A DNA stretch of 64,000 nucleotides from Alteromonas sp. 5E99-2. GTDB taxonomy: Bacteria > Pseudomonadota > Gammaproteobacteria > Enterobacterales > Alteromonadaceae. A program made the position numbers and the translations under genes. Positions 30,019 through 40,814 of the stretch are shown one piece after another; position 1 is the first letter of the stretch, and every line of letters starts with the position of its first letter. The stretch spans positions 248,001 to 312,000 of the forward strand of contig NZ_JAFNJE010000001.1 in the NCBI RefSeq assembly GCF_017368475.1, written 5' to 3'. Below the pieces are notes generated by a model. That model was not told the origin of the DNA and made no database searches. It saw only the letters and a list, made by a program, of their open reading frames with translations.

Positions 30019-30840
30019 TCACTTTAAGCTACTTTTTATCATTTCGTACGCGGCTTGAATAGCTTGGGTCTTTTGTTTCGCCATCTCCATAGCTTCAGCA
30101 GGGAGCCCTTTCGCGGCTAATTTATCAGGATGATGCTCAGACATTTGTTTTTTATATGCACGTTTGATGGTTTTTTCATCTGCGTTTTTTTGTAAACCTA
30201 AAATTTTATACGCATCATCTATTGAGGATTGTTCTGGAGCGGCATTTTTGTTGCTCCCTGTTCGCTCTTGTTGAAAACGTTGCTGGGCTTTGTGAGCAGA
30301 AATAAGGAAATCCAACTCCCGTTTAGAAAAACGCAGTTGTTTTGCAGTTTTTTCCAAAACCACGTACTCAGCTGAAGATAATGTGCCATCGGACAACGCC
30401 GCTTGTATAACAATCTCCAAAAACATTTGAAGAAGATCTCTACGTCCATGGCAAGATGCAAACAAATCTTTCAGACTCATGTTAAGAGGAAAGTCTGAGG
30501 CTTTTCCTTCATTGAATGCAGTTTGCGCCTCTTTTCGGGCATCACCGCTTAAATTCAATGTATCCATAAGATGGGTAGCAACTGCAATTTCGGCTTGAGT
30601 GACTCTACCATCAGCTTTGGCAATATGCCCAAGAACAGCAAACAGGCTGTGAAAAAAAACAGCATTTTTTTGAAAACTCTCAGGATCAGTAAAGAAACGA
30701 GCAAAGCCCCCCGAACGAGCAAAACTCTGACCATAGCTCCGGTCAAAGTAGTGACCAATAACCAAACCTATTATTGCCCCAGGTACTTTCAATGCCATAA
30801 ACCCGAACACAAAACCTAACAACTTACCCCAAAACAACAT
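30019..30840 (-). CDS. djlA: DjlA, membrane-anchored DnaJ-like co-chaperone
   Basis: 273 residues from the ATG at 30840, which yields MLFWGKLLGFVFGFM like E. coli DjlA; an upstream in-frame start (30864) is less fitting. A short glycine-rich N-terminal transmembrane segment (about 1-30) leads into a TerB-like domain (about 60-180) and a C-terminal J domain (about 205-273) with the HPD tripeptide (SEHHPDKL). DjlA stimulates DnaK ATPase at the inner membrane. It is divergent from lptD, as in E. coli. Confidence 0.95.
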   Translation of the reverse strand: MLFWGKLLGFVFGFMALKVPGAIIGLVIGHYFDRSYGQSFARSGGFARFFTDPESFQKNAVFFHSLFAVLGHIAKADGRVTQAEIAVATHLMDTLNLSGDARKEAQTAFNEGKASDFPLNMSLKDLFASCHGRRDLLQMFLEIVIQAALSDGTLSSAEYVVLEKTAKQLRFSKRELDFLISAHKAQQRFQQERTGSNKNAAPEQSSIDDAYKILGLQKNADEKTIKRAYKKQMSEHHPDKLAAKGLPAEAMEMAKQKTQAIQAAYEMIKSSLK

Positions 30841-30903
30841 ACAAAAACGCTCAAAAATACACACAAAGACATACTATATATAAAGTTCATATCTAATTTA
30901 AGG

Positions 30904-30932
30904 TTGGTTATTGTTGGTTAACCGTCTAAAAT
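30904..30932 (+). promoter_or_regulatory. Candidate lptD promoter
   Basis: TTGGTT (30904-30909), 17-bp spacer, TAAAAT (30927-30932). The overlapping GTCTAA (30924-30929) equals the sigma-E -10 consensus, but no GAACTT lies 15-16 bp upstream, so sigma-E control, known for E. coli lptD-surA, is only weakly suggested. Confidence 0.45.
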
Positions 30933-30979
30933 AGGGAATCGTCTCAATTTTCCTCTCTGTGTGTACGCATTTTTGCTCA

Positions 30980-33214
30980 ATGGATAAGTTTGTAAAGTCA
31001 GTCAAAATAAGTGTGATTTTCACACTACTCGCTCTTTTATCGAGCGAACTAAACGCATCTCAATATACGGCTGTGTGCGAAAACACCATAACTGTATTCA
31101 AGTCTAATCAGCTCATGCCTGATGGAGAAGTGAAGGTATCTTCTGATCGCGCATCGTTGACAACAAATCAAGAAGCGAAATTCGAAGGAAATGTCGAAAT
31201 TGTATCTGATACCGCTGCCATAACGGCCGATTCAGCCACAGTGCTCAATAATGGCAATCGAGTGATAGCTCAAGGTGACGTAGATTACAAAGATAACTTA
31301 CTTAACGTAACAAGCACCAGCATCGATGTAGATTCTCTCAATCGAACTTTAGAAATCATTGATACCGAATATCAACTCACTGAGTTTGGTGGGCAAGGCG
31401 TCGCTAAGTCAATTGATATAAGTGAAAGTGATGGTGTTGCACTCAATGGTGTCACCTTTACTACCTGCCCACTCACAAACGTTGATTGGCAAATAAAAGC
31501 CTCTCAAATTAGCTTCGAAGAAGGCTCAACCGTAGCCGAAGCAAAACATGCGCGATTTTATGTAAAAGACGTGCCTGTATTTTATTTACCTTATTTTGCA
31601 TATCCAGTGGGAACGGAACGCCAAACAGGTTTACTTTTCCCCAATATATCCAGTTCAAGCCAAACAGGTATTGATATCGAACAGCCTTTTTATTGGAATA
31701 TTGCGCCGAACTACGATTTAACGCTCACTCCCAGACTAACAACCCTTCGCGGCTTTCAATTAAAAACAGAGTTTCGTTATTTAACTGAGTCGAGCAGAGG
31801 CTCGATTAATTTAGATTTTTTGCCTGAAGATGCTGACTTAGAAGACAGAGACAGCCGATATTTCTATCGCTTTTTCCATGAGCAACAACTGTCTAATAAG
31901 TGGTTTATTAATGCCGATTTCAACGGTGTAAGCGACAGTAATTATATCATCGACTTAGGTTCAGATTTTTTTAATCGCGCTGACACACATTTATCTCGAA
32001 CCTTAGGTCTCGATTTTTTAGGAGATAACCTGAACGCAAGTTTCTATTTAAGAGACTTCGACATCATTGCCGAAGATATCACGACCTATCGTGCGTTGCC
32101 TGAAATTAAAGTTGAAGGCATCTATCCTCTCGCTCGCTACCTTGAGTTTCAATTTAATTCAGAATTCGCGTATTTTGACAATGCAGCTGAAAGTGAACCT
32201 AAAGCTCTGCGTTTACACCTTGCACCTACATTACGACTACCAGTTATACGTCCTTGGGGAGAATTGAGCGCGGAAGCAACCTTGTATAACACAATATATC
32301 GCCAAACCGATTTGGAGTTTTCGCCAGAGCTTGAAGAAGACGTAACTCGCACCATAGGCCAAGGCCGACTTTTTGGTACCTTATATTTTGAAAGAAATGG
32401 AAGCTGGCTTGGCAAGCATTCGAAAGTAACACTAGAACCTAAGTTCCAATACTTATACACCTCGTTTGAAAGCCAAGATAACATTGGCCTTTATGACTCA
32501 ACGGTATTATTCACTGATTTTAATGGATTGTTCCGAGGACGAGAATTTACGGGTTTAGACCGAATAAGCGACAACAACCAAGTTACATTAGGTGTGACTT
32601 CAAGAATTATCGATTCTTCAAGTAGAGAGAAATTTGTGTTTAGCTTAGGCCAAATTTTTTATTTTGATGACAGTCGAGTTTCCATTTTCCGAGGTGATGA
32701 CAATCGCTCGGCATTAGCTGGCGAAATCGATTGGCGTATAAATAAACGCTGGTTACTTCACGGTGACACGTTACTTTCTGCAAATTCACAACAGGTAGAC
32801 AGAAGTAGTGTTACTTTAGGCTATCAAATTAGTGCTCAGAAACTGGTCCAATTGTCACACAGATACGTTAGAAACTTATCCGATGAAACTATTGACCAAT
32901 TAGGGTTGTCTATAAGCTGGCCATTAGCAAAAAACTGGCAATGGGTAGGACGAGTTTATAGAGATTTAGAATTAAATCGCAGTATTGAAACCTACACAGG
33001 TATAGAATATGAGTCTTGTTGTTGGTCATTGCGTGTTGTCGCACAACGCTACTTAACAAACCGCTTTGATACATCCGGCCAGCAAACCCTGAACGAATAC
33101 GATTCTGGGGTTTCATTTCAATTTTCATTTAAAGGGTTGGGAAGTAAAAAAGCCAGTCGTCAGCTTTTGGAAGACGGAATATTTGGCTATCGCCAGCCCT
33201 ATAGTTTAAATTAG
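30980..33214 (+). CDS. lptD: LPS-assembly outer-membrane protein LptD
   Basis: The barrel that inserts LPS in the outer leaflet. 744 residues from the ATG at 30980 (signal peptide about 1-26); a GTG seven codons upstream is an alternative. The N-terminal OstA/jellyroll domain (about 45-170) is followed by the 26-strand barrel. The disulfide cysteines needed in E. coli are present: one near the mature N-terminus (TAVCEN), one in FTTCPLTNVDW and the paired CC in YESCCWSL near the C-terminus. LptA/B/C, DsbC and SurA genes in the same window serve its assembly or function. Confidence 0.96.
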   Translation: MDKFVKSVKISVIFTLLALLSSELNASQYTAVCENTITVFKSNQLMPDGEVKVSSDRASLTTNQEAKFEGNVEIVSDTAAITADSATVLNNGNRVIAQGDVDYKDNLLNVTSTSIDVDSLNRTLEIIDTEYQLTEFGGQGVAKSIDISESDGVALNGVTFTTCPLTNVDWQIKASQISFEEGSTVAEAKHARFYVKDVPVFYLPYFAYPVGTERQTGLLFPNISSSSQTGIDIEQPFYWNIAPNYDLTLTPRLTTLRGFQLKTEFRYLTESSRGSINLDFLPEDADLEDRDSRYFYRFFHEQQLSNKWFINADFNGVSDSNYIIDLGSDFFNRADTHLSRTLGLDFLGDNLNASFYLRDFDIIAEDITTYRALPEIKVEGIYPLARYLEFQFNSEFAYFDNAAESEPKALRLHLAPTLRLPVIRPWGELSAEATLYNTIYRQTDLEFSPELEEDVTRTIGQGRLFGTLYFERNGSWLGKHSKVTLEPKFQYLYTSFESQDNIGLYDSTVLFTDFNGLFRGREFTGLDRISDNNQVTLGVTSRIIDSSSREKFVFSLGQIFYFDDSRVSIFRGDDNRSALAGEIDWRINKRWLLHGDTLLSANSQQVDRSSVTLGYQISAQKLVQLSHRYVRNLSDETIDQLGLSISWPLAKNWQWVGRVYRDLELNRSIETYTGIEYESCCWSLRVVAQRYLTNRFDTSGQQTLNEYDSGVSFQFSFKGLGSKKASRQLLEDGIFGYRQPYSLN

Positions 33215-33255
33215 TCTCAAATAAGAGACAAAACAGTAAAAATAAAAGAGTGTTT

Positions 33256-34569
33256 ATGAAATTCGCAAATCAATTTTTTGTCACATGGTTGGTTGCCACA
33301 GGGCTTGCCTTACCAATACACGCCGAAGAAATCACCTTAGACAGCGTCGCTGTTATTGTTGATCAAGGGCTAATTCTAGAATCGGAAATATCAGACTTAG
33401 TGGTTGATGTAAAAAAAACAGCCAAAGAGAATAACCAATCATTACCCTCTGAAAAAGCACTCAGAACTCAAGCTATCGAACGACTAATACTGAATAATTT
33501 ACAGATGCAAGTCGCTGATAGATTTGGTATTCAAATTAGTGACCCACAACTCGACCAAACCATACAAAATATTGCCCAACAGCAAAATGTCACGATTTCG
33601 CAAATCCAGCAGCAATTAGCCTCTGAAGGTGTTAGTTACGAGAAATACCGAGAATCAGTAAGGCAAGAAATGATCTTAGGTGAAGTTCGCCGAGCCAGTG
33701 TAAGGCGTCGTGTTTATATCACTGAGCAAGAAATTGGAAACCTTGTTGAACTCATAGACGAACAAGGTGCAGAACAAGCGGAATACCGCTTAGGTCATAT
33801 CTTAGTAGGCCTACCAGCCAACCCTACCGACGAAGATATTACTCAAACAAAAGAAAGAGCCGATAAAGTATTAAGTTTACTGAACTCAGGCTCAGATTTT
33901 GCGAGAATTGCAATTGCATCTTCATCAGGTTCAGAAGCATTGGAAGGTGGAGATATGGGTTGGAATAACATTAACTCAATGCCGACACTATTTGCTGACG
34001 TTGTAAAAAATCAGCCTAAAGATGCTTTATTCGGACCAATTAGAAGTGGCGCGGGATTTCATATACTCAAAATACTCGACACACGAGGTGTAGAGCGAAT
34101 TGAAGTTGAAGAAGTCAGAGCTCGTCATATCCTTATTCAGCCATCTATTATATTAAGTGATAACAAAGCCCAATCCATGCTAGCTGAATTTAAAGAGCAA
34201 GTCATAGCAGGTGAGGCAGATTTTGCTGAACTAGCAAAAGAATTTTCTGATGACCCTGGCTCAGCTCTCAGAGGTGGCGAGTTAGGTTGGGCTGACCCTA
34301 CTGTGTACGTGCCTGCCTTTAGAGACGCAATGGCAAGCCTTGAGCCTGGCCAATACAGTGAACCTGTGCGCTCAACTCATGGATGGCATTTAATTCAGTT
34401 GGAAGAAAGACGCATGGATGACGCCACAGAAAAACGCAAACAAGACCGTGCTCACCAATTAATTTTCAACAGAAAGTTTGCTGAAGAAACCGAAAACTGG
34501 TTAAGAGAAATACGCGACGCAGCTTATATTGAAGTCCTCGCCTCAAGCGGCGTGGACGCAGCACAATAA
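33256..34569 (+). CDS. surA: Periplasmic chaperone / peptidyl-prolyl isomerase SurA
   Basis: 437 residues from ATG 33256 (an in-frame GTG lies 6 bp upstream). It has a signal peptide (about 1-23, LPIHA), an N-terminal chaperone domain starting [18 protein letters not shown], and two parvulin domains at about 175-275 ([12 protein letters not shown]) and 290-390 ([11 protein letters not shown], then [15 protein letters not shown]), followed by the C-terminal helix that completes the chaperone core. SurA escorts outer-membrane proteins including LptD. 36 bp follow lptD; the two are likely co-transcribed with pdxA. Confidence 0.96.
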   Translation: MKFANQFFVTWLVATGLALPIHAEEITLDSVAVIVDQGLILESEISDLVVDVKKTAKENNQSLPSEKALRTQAIERLILNNLQMQVADRFGIQISDPQLDQTIQNIAQQQNVTISQIQQQLASEGVSYEKYRESVRQEMILGEVRRASVRRRVYITEQEIGNLVELIDEQGAEQAEYRLGHILVGLPANPTDEDITQTKERADKVLSLLNSGSDFARIAIASSSGSEALEGGDMGWNNINSMPTLFADVVKNQPKDALFGPIRSGAGFHILKILDTRGVERIEVEEVRARHILIQPSIILSDNKAQSMLAEFKEQVIAGEADFAELAKEFSDDPGSALRGGELGWADPTVYVPAFRDAMASLEPGQYSEPVRSTHGWHLIQLEERRMDDATEKRKQDRAHQLIFNRKFAEETENWLREIRDAAYIEVLASSGVDAAQ

Positions 34570-34570
34570 T

Positions 34571-35554
34571 ATGGCTATTCATAAATTAGCAATTACCCCC
34601 GGAGAACCTGCGGGTATCGGCCCTGACTTGGTCATAAAGCTTGCACAAAGAAAATGGAATGCGGTCGTTGTTTTATTTGCAGATAAAAACATGATCCTTG
34701 AAAGAGCAAAGACCTTAGGCATCGACGTCAAGCTACACGATTATGACGACTGCATCGATAAGCCGTTGCCTATTGGTGAAATGTACATTAAGCATATAGC
34801 CTGTACAGGCAGGGTAGAAGCCGGAACATTGAATCCAGATAACGGCCATTATGTAGTTGAAACCTTAAAGCAAGCTTGTGAAGCCAATATTCAAGGTGAA
34901 TTTGACGCGGTTGTGACCGGTCCTGTTCATAAAGGGATTATTAATAAAGCAGGTATTTCATTTTCAGGTCATACCGAATTTTTTGCATATCAATCCAATA
35001 CAATGGATGTGGTTATGCTACTTTCTACAGAAGGCTTAAATGTTGCTCTTGCAACAACCCACATCCCTCTCGAATTTGTTTCAAGAGCCATTACCCGAGA
35101 TCGCTTACATAAAGTCATTCACATCATTAATACCGATTTAAAACTGAAATTTGGTATTGAGAACCCGCATATTTTTGTATGTGGTTTAAATCCTCACGCA
35201 GGAGAAGATGGTCATATAGGCAAGGAAGAAATCACAACAATGATCCCTGCTCTTAATGAATTGCGAGAAGAGGGAATAAGGATTACTGGTCCACTCCCTG
35301 CTGACAGCATTTTCCAACAGAAATACTTAAATGACGCCGACGTAGTACTAGCTATGTATCACGATCAAGGTTTGCCTGTGCTCAAGTACAAGGGGTTTGG
35401 CTCCGCAGTAAATATTACATTAGGCCTTCCTTTTGTTAGAACCTCAGTGGATCACGGTACCGCTATAGATTTAGCCGGCACTGGTGACATTGATGAAGGA
35501 AGCTTTGCCGTAGCCATTGAAAAAGCGATTGTATTGGCAGGAAATAAACAATGA
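34571..35554 (+). CDS. pdxA: 4-hydroxythreonine-4-phosphate dehydrogenase PdxA
   Basis: 327 residues from the ATG at 34571, one base after the surA stop; an in-frame extension into surA (34529) is not meaningful. It oxidises 4-phosphohydroxythreonine in pyridoxal phosphate synthesis and feeds PdxJ. The family signature begins [12 protein letters not shown] (about 9-20), with [15 protein letters not shown], and metal-binding histidines appear in [16 protein letters not shown] and MYHDQGLPV. The stop overlaps rsmA as ATGA. Confidence 0.96.
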   Translation: MAIHKLAITPGEPAGIGPDLVIKLAQRKWNAVVVLFADKNMILERAKTLGIDVKLHDYDDCIDKPLPIGEMYIKHIACTGRVEAGTLNPDNGHYVVETLKQACEANIQGEFDAVVTGPVHKGIINKAGISFSGHTEFFAYQSNTMDVVMLLSTEGLNVALATTHIPLEFVSRAITRDRLHKVIHIINTDLKLKFGIENPHIFVCGLNPHAGEDGHIGKEEITTMIPALNELREEGIRITGPLPADSIFQQKYLNDADVVLAMYHDQGLPVLKYKGFGSAVNITLGLPFVRTSVDHGTAIDLAGTGDIDEGSFAVAIEKAIVLAGNKQ

Positions 35555-36354
35555 ATAAAACTCATTTAGGCCATACTGCTCGCAAACGTTTTGGCCAAAA
35601 CTTTCTTAATGATCCCTTCGTTATTGATAATATCATTAATGCAATAGGCCCAACTTCAGATCAAGCTTTAGTTGAAATTGGGCCAGGCTTAGGCGCTTTA
35701 ACGGAACCCATGTGCGAACGCGTTGATGCACTCACCGTCGTAGAGCTAGATAGAGATTTAGCCAAACGATTGCGCCATCACCCTTTTCACGGTAAAAAGC
35801 TCACTGTTATAGAAAAAGACGCCCTCTCATTTGACTTTGCTGAACTTGCTCGAGAAAGAGGAACCCCACTAAGGGTATTTGGAAACTTACCCTACAACAT
35901 ATCAACGCCGTTAATGTTCCACCTGTTTGCACACAAGGAAAACATTAAAGACATGCACTTTATGTTGCAAAAAGAGGTTGTTCAACGCTTGGCCGCCTCC
36001 CCTGGAAGTAAACAATTCGGTAAATTGTCAGTCATGGCACAATATTATTGTCAAGTTATCCCTGTACTTACTGTTCCTCCTGGTGCTTTTATTCCTCCTC
36101 CCAAAGTCGAATCCGCAGTCGTGAAGCTAGTGCCTCACGCAACGCCACCGGTTCAAGTAAGCAAAGTAGCAACATTAGAAAAAGTTGCTGCTGCTGCATT
36201 TAACCAGCGACGAAAAACCATTCGCAATAGCCTAAGTGCCTTTGCTGATGCTGAAACCCTAGAGTCTCTTGGGATCAAACCTACTTTACGAGCAGAAAAT
36301 CTAAGCTTAAGCGACTTCGCACGTATTGCAAATTCTGTAAAAGAAGAACAATAG
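35551..36354 (+). CDS. rsmA: RsmA (KsgA), 16S rRNA m6,2-A1518/A1519 dimethyltransferase
   Basis: 267 residues. Dimethylates two adjacent adenines in the 3'-terminal hairpin of 16S rRNA. Opening motif [13 protein letters not shown] (10-22), SAM motif [13 protein letters not shown], and the catalytic [10 protein letters not shown] (family NLPY/F). The C-terminal helical domain contains [12 protein letters not shown]. It overlaps pdxA (ATGA) and precedes apaG by 12 bp, all as in E. coli. Confidence 0.97.
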   Translation: MNKTHLGHTARKRFGQNFLNDPFVIDNIINAIGPTSDQALVEIGPGLGALTEPMCERVDALTVVELDRDLAKRLRHHPFHGKKLTVIEKDALSFDFAELARERGTPLRVFGNLPYNISTPLMFHLFAHKENIKDMHFMLQKEVVQRLAASPGSKQFGKLSVMAQYYCQVIPVLTVPPGAFIPPPKVESAVVKLVPHATPPVQVSKVATLEKVAAAAFNQRRKTIRNSLSAFADAETLESLGIKPTLRAENLSLSDFARIANSVKEEQ

Positions 36355-36366
36355 CGATATCAAAAC

Positions 36367-36738
36367 ATGGATATCCCTATCGCAATAAGCGTCGTCACAC
36401 AGTATTTACCCGAACATGAGAACGCCAATAATGGAAAGTTCATGTTCGCTTACCAAATCAGTATTCACAATAAAAGTACAGTGCCTGTGACCCTAATGAA
36501 TCGATATTGGCTTGTTACCGACGGCAATGGCAAACAAACGGAAGTAAAAGGCCCCGGTGTAATCGGCCAACAACCTAACATTAAACCCAATGCAACATTC
36601 ACTTATACCAGTGGTGTTGCTTTGGATACTCCGGTTGGCACCATGCAAGGAAAATATGAAATGGCACTGCAAGACCAGACAATGTTTAACACAAACATTG
36701 ACGTGTTTAGCTTATCTGTGCCTAAATCTATTCACTGA
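36367..36738 (+). CDS. apaG: ApaG/CorD family protein
   Basis: 123 residues with the fibronectin-III-like ApaG fold: YQISIHNKSTVPVTLMNRYWLVTDGNG, VKGPGVIGQQPNIKPNATFTYTSG and MQGKYEMAL are the family core. Its biochemical role is unsettled (links to Co2+ resistance and Mg2+ efflux have been reported for E. coli CorD), so the call is by family and synteny. It lies between rsmA and apaH, as in enterobacteria. Confidence 0.95.
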   Translation: MDIPIAISVVTQYLPEHENANNGKFMFAYQISIHNKSTVPVTLMNRYWLVTDGNGKQTEVKGPGVIGQQPNIKPNATFTYTSGVALDTPVGTMQGKYEMALQDQTMFNTNIDVFSLSVPKSIH

Positions 36739-36765
36739 AATTTTCCATTATAAGGCTTATGAAAT

Positions 36766-37569
36766 GTGAATTATGTTGTTGGTGATATACAAGGTTGTTA
36801 TCAGGGGCTAAAAAAGCTTCTAAAAACCATCAAATTCAATTCAAGCAAAGACACCTTATGGGCTGTGGGTGATTTAGTTGCACGAGGTGATGATTCATTG
36901 TCAACTCTACAGTTACTATATGATTTGGAAGATAATTTCAAAACCGTGCTGGGTAACCATGATTTACATTTATTATCCATTATCAACGGTATCAAACCAG
37001 CAAAGCCCCAAGACAAGCTAGAATCATTACTAGCAAGCTCAGACATCGAACGATATGCAAATTGGTTAAGACAGTTTCCCCTTGCTACAATGATAGACCA
37101 ACACAGCTTGTTAGCTCACGCAGGACTTTTTCCTGAATGGTCTTTCAAAAAAGCGATACGCTTATCTGCGGAAATCGAAAGCGAACTGCAAAGTGATCAC
37201 TATGCAGGTTTTCTTGCAAAAATGTACCAAGACACGCCAGATACATGGAACAACACCAAAAAATCGCAACTGAGGCTCACCTTCGTAGTCAACGCATTAA
37301 CCCGAATGCGCTACCTAAATACCTATAATCAACTCGATTTCAAAGAAAAGAATTCTCCTCTACAGACAGCATCTAAGTTCATACCTTGGTATGAAATTAA
37401 CAATACACACCAGCTTCCCGATCAACGTATCATCTTCGGACATTGGGCCAGCTTAAATGGACGCACCAATCACCCTAACAAAATAGCACTTGATACGGGT
37501 TACGTTTGGGGCGGACACTTAACTTGCTTATGTTTAGAAACCAAAAAGCTAATTAAAATCAAGGAATAA
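36766..37569 (+). CDS. apaH: Symmetrical bis(5'-nucleosyl)-tetraphosphatase ApaH
   Basis: 267 residues. Cleaves Ap4A to two ADP and can act as an RNA decapping enzyme. Calcineurin-like phosphatase motifs are visible: GDIQGCYQGL, GDLVARGDD, LGNHDLHLL and LLAHAG; the C-terminal FGHWASLNGR and LDTGYVWGGHLTC complete the metal site and core. The start is a GTG at 36766 with TAAGG 10 bp upstream; the nearby ATGs are out of frame. It ends the lptD-surA-pdxA-rsmA-apaG-apaH cluster. Confidence 0.95.
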   Translation: MNYVVGDIQGCYQGLKKLLKTIKFNSSKDTLWAVGDLVARGDDSLSTLQLLYDLEDNFKTVLGNHDLHLLSIINGIKPAKPQDKLESLLASSDIERYANWLRQFPLATMIDQHSLLAHAGLFPEWSFKKAIRLSAEIESELQSDHYAGFLAKMYQDTPDTWNNTKKSQLRLTFVVNALTRMRYLNTYNQLDFKEKNSPLQTASKFIPWYEINNTHQLPDQRIIFGHWASLNGRTNHPNKIALDTGYVWGGHLTCLCLETKKLIKIKE

Positions 37570-37670
37570 AAAGTTTACACAGGGTTTACGGTAGATTTTT
37601 AGCATCTTGTGCTTTTTGTACTAAAATTGGATCAATCGTCTCTGTAGTAAAGCAATTTTTTGGAGCTTAA

Positions 37671-39695
37671 ATGAATATAACTGTAGCAACTCGCATTATC
37701 AGCGGATTTGTTATTATAAGCGTGTTACTAGTAGTAAACAGTATCTTCGCAGTAGTAAATTTAAAAGCAATTAGCTCAAATACCAATCAGGTAAACCAAG
37801 TAACTATCCCAGTTCTATCAAAAAGTAACAGTCTAAAAGCGAGCTTTTTAGATATGGGTCGTATTACGTTTGAGGCTTATATAGAAGAGTCAACAGACGG
37901 ACTAAACGACAAAAAATCCGCCTACCATTCAAGTCAAGGCGTGTTCAAGTCAGATTTAGAAATACTCAAAGGCGTTGCTATGGAAGATGAAGCTCTTCTA
38001 TCTAAGATCGCCATGATAGAAGAATCGTTTAACAATTACAGTGCAAACGTCGATGAAATGTTGAAGAGTAGAGAAAACTACCTTTCACTTAGACAAACTA
38101 TTGCATCTGTACTAGAAGAAGTTGAATATGGTGCTGACGATGCCTCTACACTCATTCTCGATTTCTCAGATTTAGACGAAGTTTCAAGTAATCGGGATTT
38201 ACAAAAAGCGTTGGAAGTTGGTACATCCTTAGAAAACCGTTTGCTAACCTTATTGACTGTATCAGGCGAATACGTAAAAACTCAAACTTTAGCGAGAGCT
38301 GAAACTGTAGGAAACGAATTATCATTAGTAGTTAACCAAGTAAAAACGCTGAGAGACGACATGTTGACAGCAGCCGATGGTAATGATGACTCAGGTACTC
38401 TAGAGGAAATAGATGAACTCATTAGTTCCGCAATAAATTCTGTTAATACAGAATCAGGAATAACCTCATTGCATGTAAAGCGCTTAATAGAAAGAAACCA
38501 AGCTACTGAAGCATTAAAATTATCCGACCAAAATAGTCAACAAGGTATTACTAACTTAGAAGCTCTTCTGTCCTTGGCAGATAAAAACGTCGAGGCGGTG
38601 GAAGAAAAGGTCAATAGTAGAGTATCGAAAAGTACTACGGGGTCTATTATTGTTGTACTTATTTCATTAGCACTTGCAGGCGTTATTGGCTATTTCACCG
38701 TAATTGCAATAACTCGCCCATTGCGTAGAGTAAACAATTTATTAAACATTGCTTCCTCTGGTGATTTGACTCATAGCTTGGACGACAGTAGTACTGACGA
38801 ATTTGGCTTATTATCACGTAACTGCAATCGTTTAATTGACAACTTGAAAAGTTTGATTAGCGGTATAAACGAACGAGCAGAGCAACTTGCTTCGGCCTCA
38901 GAACAGACATCAGCTGTCACAATACAAACAACTGCATCAATTCAAAATCAAAAGTCGCAAATAGCTCAAGTTGCTACAGCAACAACTGAAATGCATTCTA
39001 CCGCTCAGGTTGTGACACAAAGTGCTGAAGACACCCTCGCCCAAATTAAAAATGCAGATGGCGAAGCACAAAAAGTCAGGGATATTTCCGTTCAAAACAA
39101 GAGCACTATTGAAGTGCTGGCAAAAGACGTACAAGAAGCATCGGATGTCATAAATAAACTACATGAAGACAGCACTAGCATAAGTAGTATTTTGGACGTT
39201 ATTCGAGGTGTTGCAGATCAAACAAATCTACTCGCTTTAAACGCAGCAATTGAAGCAGCACGAGCAGGTGAGCAAGGACGAGGTTTTGCCGTTGTAGCCG
39301 ATGAAGTACGAACACTGGCAAGTCGTACTCAACAATCAACGCAAGAAATTAATGCAATGATTGAAGTTCTTCAAGCTGGGGCAGAAAAAGCAGTTGCCGT
39401 AATGGAACAAGGTAAAGACCAAACAAACGTCTGCGTAGAGCAGACCGAAAAGGTCACCTCTGCAATTGATTCCATATCTGGCGCAGTGCGTCACGCCTTT
39501 GATGTGAGTTCGCAAATAGAGCAATCTGCAAGAGAGCAAAATGTTGTCTCTGAAGAGATCAGTGAAACCTTAGAAACGATTGTAGGTATAGCGGAAGAAA
39601 CCTCTATTGGTGCACAGCAAACCTCTGACTCTAGTCACGAGGTTGCTCGCCTTGCTGAAGAGCTACAAGGCTCAATACAGAAGTTTAGAGTTTAA
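37671..39695 (+). CDS. Methyl-accepting chemotaxis protein with a large periplasmic helical sensor
   Basis: 674 residues. TM1 (about 9-31) and TM2 (about 321-347) enclose a periplasmic domain of roughly 290 residues, long and helical with heptad-like Leu/Ile spacing, suggestive of a double four-helix-bundle (HBM-type) sensor rather than dCache. HAMP follows (about 348-400), then the signalling coiled coil with the invariant hairpin around [20 protein letters not shown] (about 519-538). There is no C-terminal pentapeptide, so methylation probably relies on other receptors. The ligand cannot be inferred. It stands alone and its stop overlaps a convergent gene by 4 bp. Confidence 0.93.
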   Translation: MNITVATRIISGFVIISVLLVVNSIFAVVNLKAISSNTNQVNQVTIPVLSKSNSLKASFLDMGRITFEAYIEESTDGLNDKKSAYHSSQGVFKSDLEILKGVAMEDEALLSKIAMIEESFNNYSANVDEMLKSRENYLSLRQTIASVLEEVEYGADDASTLILDFSDLDEVSSNRDLQKALEVGTSLENRLLTLLTVSGEYVKTQTLARAETVGNELSLVVNQVKTLRDDMLTAADGNDDSGTLEEIDELISSAINSVNTESGITSLHVKRLIERNQATEALKLSDQNSQQGITNLEALLSLADKNVEAVEEKVNSRVSKSTTGSIIVVLISLALAGVIGYFTVIAITRPLRRVNNLLNIASSGDLTHSLDDSSTDEFGLLSRNCNRLIDNLKSLISGINERAEQLASASEQTSAVTIQTTASIQNQKSQIAQVATATTEMHSTAQVVTQSAEDTLAQIKNADGEAQKVRDISVQNKSTIEVLAKDVQEASDVINKLHEDSTSISSILDVIRGVADQTNLLALNAAIEAARAGEQGRGFAVVADEVRTLASRTQQSTQEINAMIEVLQAGAEKAVAVMEQGKDQTNVCVEQTEKVTSAIDSISGAVRHAFDVSSQIEQSAREQNVVSEEISETLETIVGIAEETSIGAQQTSDSSHEVARLAEELQGSIQKFRV

Positions 39696-40810
39696 TTTTT
39701 TGCGTCTAAGGTCTCAGATAGACTTTCGAGGGCCTTGGACGCTAAATCAGCTCCATCACAATCTTTAATATCACCTTCACACCAATATATTTCGGATGCT
39801 CTAAGGGGTTTCCATTTTTTTGCTTTTTTGCGCACTATCGCTAGCTGAGGCACATTCAACACAGCAGCAATGTGCATAACGGAAGTTTCCACCGTGACAA
39901 TGAAGTCGCATTGAACCATTAAAGCAGGAAGTGTGTAAAAATCATCTTCAGCGCTAAATATCGATATTTTTTGCTGATCACTTATTTTATTCAGGTTAGG
40001 CGCAATTAAGGCCTTAATTCCTACAATAGAAGAAGGCGGCACATTGACGACTATATGTATAGACGGATTTCTCGCGAGTAAACTCACAATCAAATGCGTT
40101 AAAGTATCGCCGTTTAAATCTCGCTTATGAGACGTAGATATAGGGTTAATCATTACAAACGGAGAAAAATTGTCCGTCTTCTCATTGCGACACCATTGCT
40201 TCACAAAATCAATCGAGTCTTGGGGTAGTGAAATCCCTACTCCGTACTTATCAGACTCTGCGATCTGTAATGGTCCAAAGCAACGCTCATAATAGCGCTT
40301 ATATTTATCAAAAATATGAGTTGATGAATCATGCAAATTCAACTCAAAACGTCGCTTAACATGACGTAAATAACGTGCACTTTTTATTTTATTTACAAAG
40401 CCACTCGGTGAACTTCCCATCAAAATCGCTTTTGATGAAATACTGCGAGCTATATAAGCAAAGCGTTCAATACGTGTAGACGCGAGATAAAAAATAATAT
40501 CGTAATTACGTCGGCTTGCTCTGCGTACCAGCATATCCCGATCGTTATTCCCAGTAGCAATGGGAAATATAACTTCTGCAATATCTGTTTTAGAAACCCA
40601 AGAGGTTAGAGTGCTGCTGCGCTCGCTGTGCCATTTCTTCTTTTTATCTCGGCAATCATCCATCCAAATATCAATTTCTAAATTTGGATATGCTTTTTTC
40701 AATGCTTTCAGCAGCGCCCCGTGGTAAACAAAATCACCAAGGGCTAAATGCGACATAAATAACAGGCGCTTCGCAGAACTAAGTTCCTCTTGGCTCAACA
40801 AAGTATTCAA
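39692..40810 (-). CDS. Glycosyltransferase family 9 (heptosyltransferase-like) protein
   Basis: 372 residues with the two-Rossmann GT-B outline of family 9: N-terminal [29 protein letters not shown] (family 'lGDvv...p.l..l...yP') and a C-terminal nucleotide-sugar site around [26 protein letters not shown]. The sugar and acceptor are unknown; it has no waa-locus context. The start is a TTG with AGGTGG 8 bp upstream inside the wzi end, so it is tightly coupled to the preceding wzi-like gene (4 bp between). The 3' end overlaps the convergent chemoreceptor gene. Confidence 0.85.
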   Translation of the reverse strand: MNTLLSQEELSSAKRLLFMSHLALGDFVYHGALLKALKKAYPNLEIDIWMDDCRDKKKKWHSERSSTLTSWVSKTDIAEVIFPIATGNNDRDMLVRRASRRNYDIIFYLASTRIERFAYIARSISSKAILMGSSPSGFVNKIKSARYLRHVKRRFELNLHDSSTHIFDKYKRYYERCFGPLQIAESDKYGVGISLPQDSIDFVKQWCRNEKTDNFSPFVMINPISTSHKRDLNGDTLTHLIVSLLARNPSIHIVVNVPPSSIVGIKALIAPNLNKISDQQKISIFSAEDDFYTLPALMVQCDFIVTVETSVMHIAAVLNVPQLAIVRKKAKKWKPLRASEIYWCEGDIKDCDGADLASKALESLSETLDAKN

Positions 40811-40814
40811 AAAA

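Noticed and set aside
30904-30932. Sigma-E promoter for lptD
   Set aside because: GTCTAA alone fits the -10; no GAACTT exists at the required spacing. Kept as an ordinary promoter candidate.
37573-37600. Sigma-28-like TAAAGTTT element before the chemoreceptor
   Set aside because: The -35 (AAAAGTTT) is 7 of 8, but the -10 region at 11-bp spacing matches GCCGATAA at only about 3 of 8, so the promoter is not supported.
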